Assembly (NCBI RefSeq): GCF_014651495.1
Contig: NZ_BMWZ01000004.1
Location: forward strand, 310,001 to 374,000
Direction of reading: 5' to 3'
DNA from: Algibacter mikhailovii
GTDB taxonomy: Bacteria > Bacteroidota > Bacteroidia > Flavobacteriales > Flavobacteriaceae
DNA length: 64,000 nt
Position numbers and translations under genes: made by a program. Shown here piece after piece: positions 9,485-16,946 of this stretch; the stretch's first letter is position 1; each line of letters starts with the position of its first letter. The notes below the pieces were generated by a model. It did not search any database. It had not been told where the DNA came from and saw only the letters and a program-made list of their open reading frames with translations.

Positions 9485-9569
9485 AAACCCTAAATCCTAA
9501 AAATTTCTTGTTAACAATTTTTCAGTATTTATATAAAATAATAGTCTTTTTTTAATATAAACCCTAAAT
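9485..9569 (+). repeat. Direct repeat AAACCCTAAAT in the glnN/glnII intergenic region
   Basis: The 11-base word AAACCCTAAAT occurs at 9485-9495 and again at 9559-9569, 74 bases apart, between the two divergent glutamine synthetase genes. Spacing near seven helical turns would put both copies on the same face. A role as paired regulator sites is inferred. Confidence 0.4.
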
Positions 9570-9627
9570 TAATGGGGTATAAATAAAAATAAGTCGCCTA
9601 TTTATTAAAATACCCCCATTAAATTTA
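9566..9627. promoter_or_regulatory. Long imperfect inverted repeat upstream of glnII
   Basis: The arms TTAATGGGGTAT (9569-9580) and ATACCCCCATTAA (9610-9622) are complementary except for one extra C. Pairing extends outward (AAAT/ATTT) and inward (AAATAAA/TTTATT). The right arm falls just upstream of the -7 element at 9647, where an activator or repressor would bind. This is a candidate operator. Confidence 0.5.
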
Positions 9628-9646
9628 AAGTGAAAACATAAAAATT

Positions 9647-9654
9647 TATATTTG
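9647..9654 (+). promoter_or_regulatory. Candidate -7 promoter element for glnII
   Basis: TATATTTG is an exact TAnnTTTG match 40 bases before the ATG at 9694. There is no TTG at the -33 position, where the inverted repeat arm lies instead. That fits an activator-dependent promoter. Confidence 0.5.
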
Positions 9655-9693
9655 TTACATTATTTTCAATATTTCAATTATAATATATTTATT

Positions 9694-10716
9694 ATGGCAA
9701 AAATTAAATTAGAATACCTTTGGTTAGACGGGTATTACCCAACTCAAAATTTGAGAAGTAAAACAAAGGTAGAAGAGCATGAAAACTTTCAAGGAACGTT
9801 AGAAGAATTAGGAAACTGGTCTTTTGATGGTTCATCAACTAGACAAGCAGAAGGTGGATCTTCTGACTGTTTGTTAGTTCCTGTTGCAATCTACCCTGAC
9901 CCAGATAGAATCAATGGTTATTTAGTAATGACTGAGGTTATGAATGCTGATGGTACGCCTCACGTTTCTAATGGTAGAGCGACTATTGATGATGATGATA
10001 ATGATTTCTGGTTTGGTTTTGAGCAAGAGTATTTCATCATGGATACAGCTACACAATTGCCATTAGGTTTCCCTGTAGGAGGATATCCTGCACCACAAGG
10101 TATGTACTACTGTTCAGTAGGTGGTAAAAATACACACGGTAGAGATTTAGTTGAAGAGCATGCAGATTTATGTATTGATGCTGGCTTAAACTTTGAAGGT
10201 ATTAACCAAGAAGTTGCCTCTGGACAATGGGAATTCCAATTGTTTGCAAAAGGCGCTAAAAAAGCTGGTGATGAAATCTGGATTGCAAGATATTTATTAG
10301 ACCGTTTAACTGAAAAGTATGGTTACTATATTGATTACCATCCAAAACCATTAGGTAAAGACATGGATTGGAACGGTTCTGGTATGCACGCAAACTTCTC
10401 TAATAATACATTAAGAACTTGCGGATCTAAAGAAACTTATGAAGCCATTTGTGAGGCATTCCGCCCGGTAGTAAAAGAGCATATTGAAGTTTACGGTGAG
10501 TTTAACGACCAACGTTTAACTGGTGATCATGAAACTGCAGCTATTACAGATTTCTCTTATGGCGTTTCAGATAGAGGTGCATCGATCCGTATTCCAATTA
10601 TTACTGTAGAGAAAGGTTGGAAAGGTTGGTTAGAAGACAGAAGACCTGCTTCTAATGGAGATCCATATAAAATTGCTGGACGTATTATTAAAACTGTTAA
10701 ATCTGCTAAGATTTAA
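9694..10716 (+). CDS. glnII: Glutamine synthetase type II (eukaryote-like)
   Basis: This is a 340-residue GSII-family enzyme, much shorter than GSI and GSIII. It carries the beta-grasp signature WSFDGSST, the catalytic signature around FGFEQEYFIMD and the GMHANFS region. The frame is open from a TTG at 9652, but the ATG at 9694 gives the family N-terminus (MAKIKLEYLWLDG) and leaves room for the promoter element at 9647. GSII is the usual plant and animal form and is found in some bacteria, including many Flavobacteriia. It is divergent from the GSIII gene and is followed by a strong terminator. Confidence 0.95.
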   Translation: MAKIKLEYLWLDGYYPTQNLRSKTKVEEHENFQGTLEELGNWSFDGSSTRQAEGGSSDCLLVPVAIYPDPDRINGYLVMTEVMNADGTPHVSNGRATIDDDDNDFWFGFEQEYFIMDTATQLPLGFPVGGYPAPQGMYYCSVGGKNTHGRDLVEEHADLCIDAGLNFEGINQEVASGQWEFQLFAKGAKKAGDEIWIARYLLDRLTEKYGYYIDYHPKPLGKDMDWNGSGMHANFSNNTLRTCGSKETYEAICEAFRPVVKEHIEVYGEFNDQRLTGDHETAAITDFSYGVSDRGASIRIPIITVEKGWKGWLEDRRPASNGDPYKIAGRIIKTVKSAKI

Positions 10717-10740
10717 TAATTACAGCAAAATATAGTTTTG

Positions 10741-10787
10741 TTCATAAAAAACGCTGGCATTCATTTGTTAGCGTTTTTTTTTATGAA
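10741..10787 (+). terminator. Rho-independent terminator after glnII
   Basis: The stem AAAAAACGCT / AGCGTTTTTT encloses a 14-base loop and extends outward through TTCAT/ATGAA. The run of nine T lies within the right arm. It begins 25 bases past the stop. Confidence 0.85.
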
Positions 10788-10929
10788 TTATTGTATTACG
10801 ATACATAATCTGCATACGACTTCCTTTTCCGTTTTGAAGGAGTTTTATGAGGTTTAACGTTTTACTCGGTTTTTATCCTCGTGGTCTTCATACTTCTTTA
10901 GAATTTAAAAATAATTAGCATTACCTCAC

Positions 10930-10960
10930 TTGACTATTTCCCTTAAATTTCGTATGTTTT
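10930..10960 (+). promoter_or_regulatory. Candidate promoter for the THX gene
   Basis: A TTG at 10930-10932 and TATGTTTT at 10953-10960 are separated by 20 bases. This fits the Bacteroidota TTG / TAnnTTTG layout except for the last base. The -7 element overlaps a small palindrome, GTATG-TTTTA-CATAC (10952-10966). Confidence 0.5.
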
Positions 10961-10979
10961 ACATACAAACATAAGTCAT

Positions 10980-11114
10980 ATGGGAAAAGGAGATAAAAAA
11001 ACGAAGCGCGGAAAAATTAACCGAGGGACATTCGGTATTAGAAGACCTAGAATTAAAAAGAAACCTACTATTGAACAAAAACTAAACATTGGTAATAAAG
11101 CAGTACCAAAATAA
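10980..11114 (+). CDS. 30S ribosomal protein THX family
   Basis: This 44-residue, very basic protein starts MGKGDKKTKRGKINRGTFG. That matches the short THX (Thx/bTHX) family of small-subunit ribosomal proteins found in Thermus and in most Bacteroidota. It is expected to bind 16S rRNA in the head of the 30S subunit. The ATG is preceded by a candidate promoter (10930-10960), and the reading frame is clean to the TAA. It is easily missed because of its size and because a longer spurious frame overlaps its 3' end. Confidence 0.85.
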   Translation: MGKGDKKTKRGKINRGTFGIRRPRIKKKPTIEQKLNIGNKAVPK

Positions 11115-11185
11115 TTACAACTCTAAGATAAAACTTCTAATGATTAAGATTTTCACCTTCATAAGCGTGACAAATAAAAATAATG

Positions 11186-11193
11186 TATCTTTG
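11186..11193 (+). promoter_or_regulatory. Candidate -7 promoter element for the DEAD-box helicase
   Basis: TATCTTTG matches TAnnTTTG exactly and lies 132 bases upstream of the helicase ATG, implying a leader of about 125 bases. Confidence 0.5.
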
Positions 11194-11224
11194 CCGCTTG
11201 AAACTCAGAAAATGGGTTTAAATT

Positions 11225-11292
11225 CCTCAGAGAGAGGATGTGTTGCAAGAAGTTTAAGGTTAAGTATGTCGATTCGCTTCTCTATGTAACAC
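11225..11292 (+). promoter_or_regulatory. Possible structured 5' leader of the helicase mRNA
   Basis: Two nested signals are visible. One is a small hairpin CCTC-AGAGA-GAGG (11225-11237). The other is a longer pairing between GTGTTG (11240-11245) plus AGAAG (11248-11252) and CTTCT (11278-11282) plus TAACAC (11287-11292). Long leaders of cold-induced helicase genes can act as temperature-responsive switches. That role here is inference. Confidence 0.35.
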
Positions 11293-11325
11293 TGCATAAT
11301 ATAATCGAATACTTAGTTCAAAAAA

Positions 11326-13134
11326 ATGAGCACATTCCAAGATTTAGGTCTTAATGAAGATCTATTACAAGCAATTTCAGATTTAGGATTTACAAAACCT
11401 AGTGAAGTTCAAGAAAAAGCAATTCCAATTTTATTAGAATCTGAAACAGATTTAGTAGCCTTAGCCCAAACAGGTACAGGTAAAACAGCGGCTTTCGGCT
11501 TTCCGATGCTTGAAAAAATTGATGTAAATAGCAGAACCACACAAGGATTAATTTTATCACCCACACGCGAACTTTGTTTGCAAATTACCAACGAGATGAA
11601 ATTGTATGGTAAATATTGCAAAGGTCTGAATGTAGTTGCTGTTTATGGCGGATCTAGCATTACGGATCAAGCACGTGATATTAAACGTGGAGCGCAAATT
11701 ATTGTAGCTACTCCTGGACGTATGAAAGATATGATTAGCAGACGTCTAGTAGACATTTCTAAAATTCAATATTCGGTTTTAGACGAAGCTGATGAAATGC
11801 TGAACATGGGCTTTAAAGAAGATATCACCGATATTTTATCACACACACCTGATGATAAGAACACATGGTTGTTTTCTGCCACTATGCCTCGTGAGGTAGC
11901 TAGAATTGCAAAAAAATTCATGCATGACCCACAGGAGATAACAGTTGGTAATAAAAATGAAAGTTCCAGTAACGTATCACACGAATATTATTTAGTGAAT
12001 GCACGAGACCGTTACCAAGCTTTAAAACGTCTTTCTGATGCCAATCCTGATATTTTTTCTGTGGTATTTTGTAGAACAAAACGGGACACACAAAAAGTAG
12101 CGGAACAACTTATAGAAGATGGTTACAGTGCAGGCGCATTACATGGCGATTTAAGTCAGAATCAGCGTGATTTAGTAATGAACTCATTCAGAAAAAAACA
12201 AATCCAAATGCTTGTAGCTACTGATGTGGCTGCTCGTGGAATTGATGTTGATGATATTACGCACGTTATAAATTACCAATTACCTGATGAAACTGAGACC
12301 TACACACACCGTTCTGGAAGAACTGGTAGAGCAGGAAAGACTGGGGTTTCTATGGTTATTGTTTCTAAAAGTGAAGTGCGAAAAATAAAAAGTATCGAAC
12401 GTATTATTAATAAGGCTTTCGAGAAAAAAGATATTCCTGATGGTGCTGATATTTGTGAAGTACAACTCATGTCTCTAGCCAATAAAATTCATAACACAGA
12501 GATTAACCATGAAATTGACAAGCACTTATCAAGTATTAATACGCTTTTTGAAGACACGGATAAAGATGAATTAATTAAAAAATTCTTTTCTGTTGAGTTC
12601 ACACGTTTCTATAACTACTATCAAAAAGCGAAAAACTTAAATATTTCAGATACTGGTAGCAGAGAAAGAGATGGCGGGCGTAATTATGGTGGAAAAAATG
12701 ATTCTACACGTTATTTCATTAATGTTGGAGGAAAAGATGGTTTTGATTGGATGAAGTTGAAAGACTTCTTAAAAGAACAATTAGATTTAGGTAGAGATGA
12801 CGTCTTTAAAGTTGAAACTAAAGATAGCTTCTCATTCTTTAATACTGAAAATGAATTAAAAGAAAAAGTACTCAGCTATTTCACTGATTTTAAATATGAG
12901 GGGCGTTTTGTAAACGTTGAAGTATCTGAAAATCGTGGTGGAGGAAGACGTAACGACAAACGCGGTGGCGGAAGACGCGATAATAATCATAGCGGTGGAA
13001 GACGTGAGCATAGAAAAGGAGCTTCTGGGAACCGAAGTGATCGCCGTCGTAGCGAAGGCGACTCAAAACCTAGACGATCAGACTCCGGATCTGGTAGTGG
13101 AAATATTTCTAGACCTAGACGTTCTAGAAGATAA
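11326..13134 (+). CDS. DEAD-box ATP-dependent RNA helicase (DeaD/CsdA-like)
   Basis: This 602-residue helicase unwinds RNA, probably in ribosome assembly and cold adaptation. The motifs appear in order: Walker A AQTGTGKT (47-54), PTREL (80-83), TPGR, the DEAD box (153-156), SATMP, ARGIDVDD and HRSGRTGR. A DbpA-type RNA-binding domain follows at about 460-540 (YFINVGGKDGFDW). The last 55 or so residues form a disordered, basic tail rich in Arg-Gly repeats, typical of RNA-binding tails in this phylum. A long leader precedes the gene and a perfect 18-bp hairpin follows it. Confidence 0.95.
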   Translation: MSTFQDLGLNEDLLQAISDLGFTKPSEVQEKAIPILLESETDLVALAQTGTGKTAAFGFPMLEKIDVNSRTTQGLILSPTRELCLQITNEMKLYGKYCKGLNVVAVYGGSSITDQARDIKRGAQIIVATPGRMKDMISRRLVDISKIQYSVLDEADEMLNMGFKEDITDILSHTPDDKNTWLFSATMPREVARIAKKFMHDPQEITVGNKNESSSNVSHEYYLVNARDRYQALKRLSDANPDIFSVVFCRTKRDTQKVAEQLIEDGYSAGALHGDLSQNQRDLVMNSFRKKQIQMLVATDVAARGIDVDDITHVINYQLPDETETYTHRSGRTGRAGKTGVSMVIVSKSEVRKIKSIERIINKAFEKKDIPDGADICEVQLMSLANKIHNTEINHEIDKHLSSINTLFEDTDKDELIKKFFSVEFTRFYNYYQKAKNLNISDTGSRERDGGRNYGGKNDSTRYFINVGGKDGFDWMKLKDFLKEQLDLGRDDVFKVETKDSFSFFNTENELKEKVLSYFTDFKYEGRFVNVEVSENRGGGRRNDKRGGGRRDNNHSGGRREHRKGASGNRSDRRRSEGDSKPRRSDSGSGSGNISRPRRSRR

Positions 13135-13137
13135 AAA

Positions 13138-13175
13138 AAGTGACACTTTAATAATTCATTATTAAAGTGTCACTT
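13138..13175 (+). terminator. Perfect 18-bp hairpin after the helicase gene
   Basis: AAGTGACACTTTAATAAT and its exact complement are separated by only TC. The stem starts 4 bases after the stop codon and is preceded by seven A. The T-run after the stem is weak, so either RNA protection or termination is possible. Confidence 0.7.
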
Positions 13176-13350
13176 GCTTTAAGCCTGTATAAAACATATT
13201 TGATTTTCAATAACCAAGGTTCAAAAACAGCTTTACGTCCATTAAAGTAAACGGCAAATTTGTTAATATTTAGACAAAATTAAATCGTGTAAAACTAATA
13301 TTAGGGTTTTCTTTAGTACTTTTATCTCAAAATTGACGTTGACTATTTTC

Positions 13351-14130
13351 ATGAAGCACTACCTCATCATAATTGCCTTATTATTTGTTACAGCTACTGG
13401 GTGGGCGCAAGAGACTGATAGAGTCAAAGGCGTTATTATAAATTCTTCAGATGATTCACCACTTGAGAGTGTTAACATTGTTAACCTTAATCAAGTTGTT
13501 GGTACTATTACCAATGACAAAGGAGAATTCTCAATTGCAGCAAAAGTTAATGACACGTTACACTTATCATACTTAGGTTTTAAATCTATCAAAGTAAGAG
13601 TAACCAATGACTGGTTAATGTTATTTGAGAGTGCAGAAATTAAATTAACAGAGTTGGCATTAGCACTGGAAGAAGTTGTTGTTAATCAACTGCGACTAAC
13701 CGGTTATTTAGAAGTAGATATTAAGCAAGTACCTATTGTTAATGATAACTACCGTTATAGTATTTCTGGCATGGAAGGTACAGGTTATGAAGCAAGCAAA
13801 AAATCAGGATTAACTAATGTTATTGGTTCTATTTTTAATCCAGCCGACTTTTTACATCGCATGTTTGGTAAAAAACCAAATGAGATGAAAAAACTCAAAA
13901 AGATGAAAGAGGATGATGAAATTAGAAACCTGCTCGCCTCTAGATTTGACAGAGAAATGCTTATGGTTTTACTGCAAGTAGACCGTGTAGATTTAGATGA
14001 AATCGTAAATCAATGTGATTATTCTGCGGGCTTTATACAAACGGCCAACGATTTACAAATTCTGGATGCTATTAGTGAATGTTATGAAGAATATAAGCTA
14101 TTAAGTAGAGGTAGAAGCAGAAAAATATAG
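13351..14130 (+). CDS. Secreted protein with carboxypeptidase-like regulatory domain
   Basis: This 259-residue exported protein starts at the ATG at 13351; an upstream TTG at 13333 is less likely. The signal peptide is MKHYLIIIALLFVTATGWAQ. Residues 25-100 or so form a CarboxypepD_reg-like beta-sandwich (GVIINSSDDSPLESVNIVNL), the domain found at the N-terminus of many TonB receptors in this phylum. Here no receptor barrel follows. The C-terminal half is helical and charged, with no domain I recognise. The gene stands alone, with convergent trmH downstream. Confidence 0.8.
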   Translation: MKHYLIIIALLFVTATGWAQETDRVKGVIINSSDDSPLESVNIVNLNQVVGTITNDKGEFSIAAKVNDTLHLSYLGFKSIKVRVTNDWLMLFESAEIKLTELALALEEVVVNQLRLTGYLEVDIKQVPIVNDNYRYSISGMEGTGYEASKKSGLTNVIGSIFNPADFLHRMFGKKPNEMKKLKKMKEDDEIRNLLASRFDREMLMVLLQVDRVDLDEIVNQCDYSAGFIQTANDLQILDAISECYEEYKLLSRGRSRKI

Positions 14131-14136
14131 TTTTCA

Positions 14137-14790
14137 CTATTTCTGATAAAATCGTTCTACAATGTCATCATAGCTTTTAATGGTCTTTTTGCACCAGTCC
14201 AGACGTTTTTCATGTTTTTCATGGTCTGTTAACTGCCAATTTACATTTGATTGTCTTAGTCTAGTGGTTACGTGCTGTAGAATAATGGCCGCTGACACCG
14301 AAATATTTAAGCTTTCTGTAAAACCATACATAGGGATTTTCAAAAAACTATCAGCACGGGCTATGACCTCATCCGATAATCCTTTCGTTTCGCGTCCAAA
14401 GAAAAAACATGATTTTTTCGTCACATCAAAATCATGTAGTTCGCAATCATTAGTATGCGGTGTTGTAGCCACTATTTGATAACCGTTTTGCTTTAAATTC
14501 GTTATACACTCATTTACGTTGCTATAGCGGTTTAAGTCCACCCATTTTTGAGCACCCATAGCTATTTCTCTATCAATATGTTTTGAATTTTGTTCTTCCA
14601 CAATATTCAATTCTTGTATTCCGAACACATCGCAGCTTCGCATCACCGCACTCGTATTATGAAGTTGATAAACATCCTCGGTAGCTACAGTAAAATGCTT
14701 GGTACGTCCAGATAAAACAGCTTCAAATCGTTCCAATCTGTGCGCCGTAAGATAATCTTCAAGGTGTTCTAGGAGTTTTAAATCAATCAT
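14137..14790 (-). CDS. trmH: tRNA (guanosine(18)-2'-O)-methyltransferase, SpoU family
   Basis: This is a 217-residue SPOUT methyltransferase. The N-terminal extension (LLEHLEDYLTAHRLERFEAV) and the motifs FGRETKGLSDE and SLNISVSAAI are characteristic of TrmH, which methylates the ribose of G18 in tRNA with S-adenosylmethionine. An ATG upstream at 14811 gives a short hydrophobic extension (MYSLLFI); the ATG at 14790 matches the family start. The gene lies 38 bases after the CBM9-like gene on the same strand, so they may be cotranscribed. Assignment to G18 rather than another SpoU target is by similarity only. Confidence 0.88.
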   Translation of the reverse strand: MIDLKLLEHLEDYLTAHRLERFEAVLSGRTKHFTVATEDVYQLHNTSAVMRSCDVFGIQELNIVEEQNSKHIDREIAMGAQKWVDLNRYSNVNECITNLKQNGYQIVATTPHTNDCELHDFDVTKKSCFFFGRETKGLSDEVIARADSFLKIPMYGFTESLNISVSAAIILQHVTTRLRQSNVNWQLTDHEKHEKRLDWCKKTIKSYDDIVERFYQK

Positions 14791-14828
14791 AATAAATAGT
14801 AACGAATACACTTAGGAATCCCCCAATA

Positions 14829-15581
14829 CTAATCTACAAATTTCATTAAACCAAAGTCGGTGGGTTCATGTACATTTTTAGAGAAATCTGCTATAGGAAA
14901 TAGCGTTGAAGTTGATCTGCGTTCCCCATCAATATCATTCCTATCTTGTCTAAGTGCTAGAAAAGTCCAGAGGTTTCCCTTTTGAACAGGTACAACTTCT
15001 CCTAAAAACCCAAAAACTGATAATGGAATTTCCATCTCTAGGGTCCATCCCTGGTCTATATCGCTATTATCATTTATGGTACCTTTATACCTTACTTCAA
15101 CATTAAAATCAGGGTTAAAGCTTTTTAAGCCTAGACTATTATTCTTATAAAAATTATTAAAATAAATAAAGTCGTTAGAAGCTTTGTACATATTTACCTC
15201 AAAACCAAAATGAGTATCTAAGGCATCAGGAACTGGAATTATAAATATTTCAGCACAGTCATCATTATAAGGCGCTCCATCACGATTTATTTCTCTTGCT
15301 GTCAAATACTTATCTTCAAACTCATAAAACACGTATATACTTTTTTCATCCCATAGCATTCTAAATTTACTACTTTGGTTATCGCTTGGCTTTTGAGACG
15401 CGTAAAGATTATCAAAAGATTGAACACTTGCTCTATTCCATGTGTTTTCATTCATTTCACCATCTATTACAATCGATTCATGTGCTCTAAAAACCTCATA
15501 AACAGAAACTTCTTTCTCTTGTGCCATAACACCATTTGAGAATAATAAAACGGCCGCGAATAAAAATGATAGTCTTTCCAT
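14829..15581 (-). CDS. Exported carbohydrate-binding family 9-like protein
   Basis: This 250-residue protein has a signal peptide (MERLSFLFAAVLLFSNGVMA). The body resembles CBM9-like domains: IDGEMNENTWNRA near the N-terminus, FYEFEDKYL, and DDCAEIFI in the middle. Such domains bind sugars or are fused to enzymes and outer-membrane proteins. This one stands alone without a catalytic domain. It is transcribed away from the sirtuin gene and lies upstream of trmH. Its ligand cannot be deduced. Confidence 0.8.
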   Translation of the reverse strand: MERLSFLFAAVLLFSNGVMAQEKEVSVYEVFRAHESIVIDGEMNENTWNRASVQSFDNLYASQKPSDNQSSKFRMLWDEKSIYVFYEFEDKYLTAREINRDGAPYNDDCAEIFIIPVPDALDTHFGFEVNMYKASNDFIYFNNFYKNNSLGLKSFNPDFNVEVRYKGTINDNSDIDQGWTLEMEIPLSVFGFLGEVVPVQKGNLWTFLALRQDRNDIDGERRSTSTLFPIADFSKNVHEPTDFGLMKFVD

Positions 15582-15680
15582 AATTTCAAAAATACTAATA
15601 GTTTAATATTAAAGAAGTCTAATTTTTATAATACTTTTAGGTAATGTAAAAATCTAATCTATTAAACGCTAATAAAATTA

Positions 15681-16358
15681 ATGAAACACATCGTCCTACT
15701 CACAGGCGCAGGGATGAGTGCCGAAAGTGGCATAAAAACTTTTAGAGATGCTGATGGCTTATGGGAAGGTCATGACGTTATGGAAGTTGCCACTCCTGAA
15801 GGTTTTGCCTCTAACCCAGCATTGGTATTAGATTTTTACAATCAACGCCGTAAACAACTCTTTGAAGTTGAACCAAACCAAGCACATTTTGATTTAGCTG
15901 CTTTAGAAAAAGATTACCAGGTTAGTATTATAACTCAAAATGTAGATGATTTGCATGAACGTGCAGGAAGTACAAACGTTATTCATTTGCATGGTGAATT
16001 ATTAAAAGTACGTAGCACTGGAAACCACAATAAAATAAAAGAATGGAAAACAGATTTAGTCCTAGGAGACACATGTGAAGCAGGTTATCAACTAAGGCCC
16101 CACATAGTTTGGTTTGGCGAAGATGTACCTATGATAGAAAAAGCCGCTACAATATGCGAAACTGCTGATATCCTTGTTATTATAGGTACATCCATGCAGG
16201 TATATCCAGCTGCTAGCTTAATGCATAATATCACTAAAAACACGCCTATCTATTTTATAGATCCTAAGCCAAATATTGGGAGTAGTGATAATATAACGGT
16301 AATTAAATTACCAGCAACACAAGGTGTTACGCAACTGATATCCTTAATAAAGGCATAA
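15681..16358 (+). CDS. cobB: NAD-dependent protein deacylase, Sir2 family, zinc-less
   Basis: This 225-residue sirtuin removes acyl groups from lysines using NAD+. The motifs GAGMSAESGI (NAD binding), TQNVDDLHERAG and HLHG (catalytic His104) are intact. A Tyr53-x-x-Arg56 pair (FYNQRR) matches the class III signature linked to desuccinylase and demalonylase activity. The region that normally holds four zinc-binding cysteines (residues 105-140) contains a single cysteine (132), so no structural zinc site can form. The symbol follows bacterial Sir2 usage and is unrelated to cobalamin synthesis. Confidence 0.9.
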   Translation: MKHIVLLTGAGMSAESGIKTFRDADGLWEGHDVMEVATPEGFASNPALVLDFYNQRRKQLFEVEPNQAHFDLAALEKDYQVSIITQNVDDLHERAGSTNVIHLHGELLKVRSTGNHNKIKEWKTDLVLGDTCEAGYQLRPHIVWFGEDVPMIEKAATICETADILVIIGTSMQVYPAASLMHNITKNTPIYFIDPKPNIGSSDNITVIKLPATQGVTQLISLIKA

Positions 16359-16946
16359 ATCCTGAAAACACGAAACTTATAATTCAAACGACCTTTAAAA
16401 TCCTTTTTTTCTTCAATTTTAAGGCAGGACCTTCAATAAGTTTCCTTAGACCAATTACATAAAACAGCATTACAAAAACCCATAAAAACTTTATCCTATT
16501 TCCAATATAATACAACTTCCATAACATCTTGTTCAAATGAAACATAGTTATTTAACAAACAGGCTTCGATGCCACAACATTCAATCACTGATCTTAAAAA
16601 TATTAATCGTTGAAACAAAAATTTTGGATAATTCAACAGTTAACCTTTTGATAAATTAAATCTTCTATTAACATGCATTGCTTATATCTAAAAAAAGAAA
16701 AAAATCAAAAGTTTCGAATCTTCTTCTAATTCAGATGTTCTGATTAAACTAGCAACAATTAGTTTTTAGTCTGACACCTTTTCCCTCCAATATACTGGAG
16801 TGCTCAGTCCATTATACGAACAACAAACATTTAAAATAATTTCTCAATATTTAACAGCCTTTACTAACAACTTTTTAGTTTTAATAAATTAAATAAAAAA
16901 TTTTATTTTCTACACCCGAATAATCATTTATGCTATCACACAAAAA
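16359..16946. other. Gene-free convergent interval
   Basis: The 588 bases between two converging genes are AT-rich. They hold no reading frame with coding character on either strand and no recognised RNA. The only structure seen is a short hairpin, CTCCA-atatac-TGGAG, near 16786. The length is unusual here, because other convergent gaps in this window are under 200 bases. Confidence 0.6.

Noticed and set aside
11089-11289. A 66-codon plus-strand frame before the helicase
   Set aside because: It overlaps the end of the THX gene and then covers the helicase promoter and leader; the translation has no coding character.
12917-13165. An 82-codon frame within the end of the helicase gene
   Set aside because: It is an alternate frame of the Arg-Gly-rich tail and runs into the downstream hairpin; the low-complexity Val/Ile/Ala composition is an artefact of the repeats.
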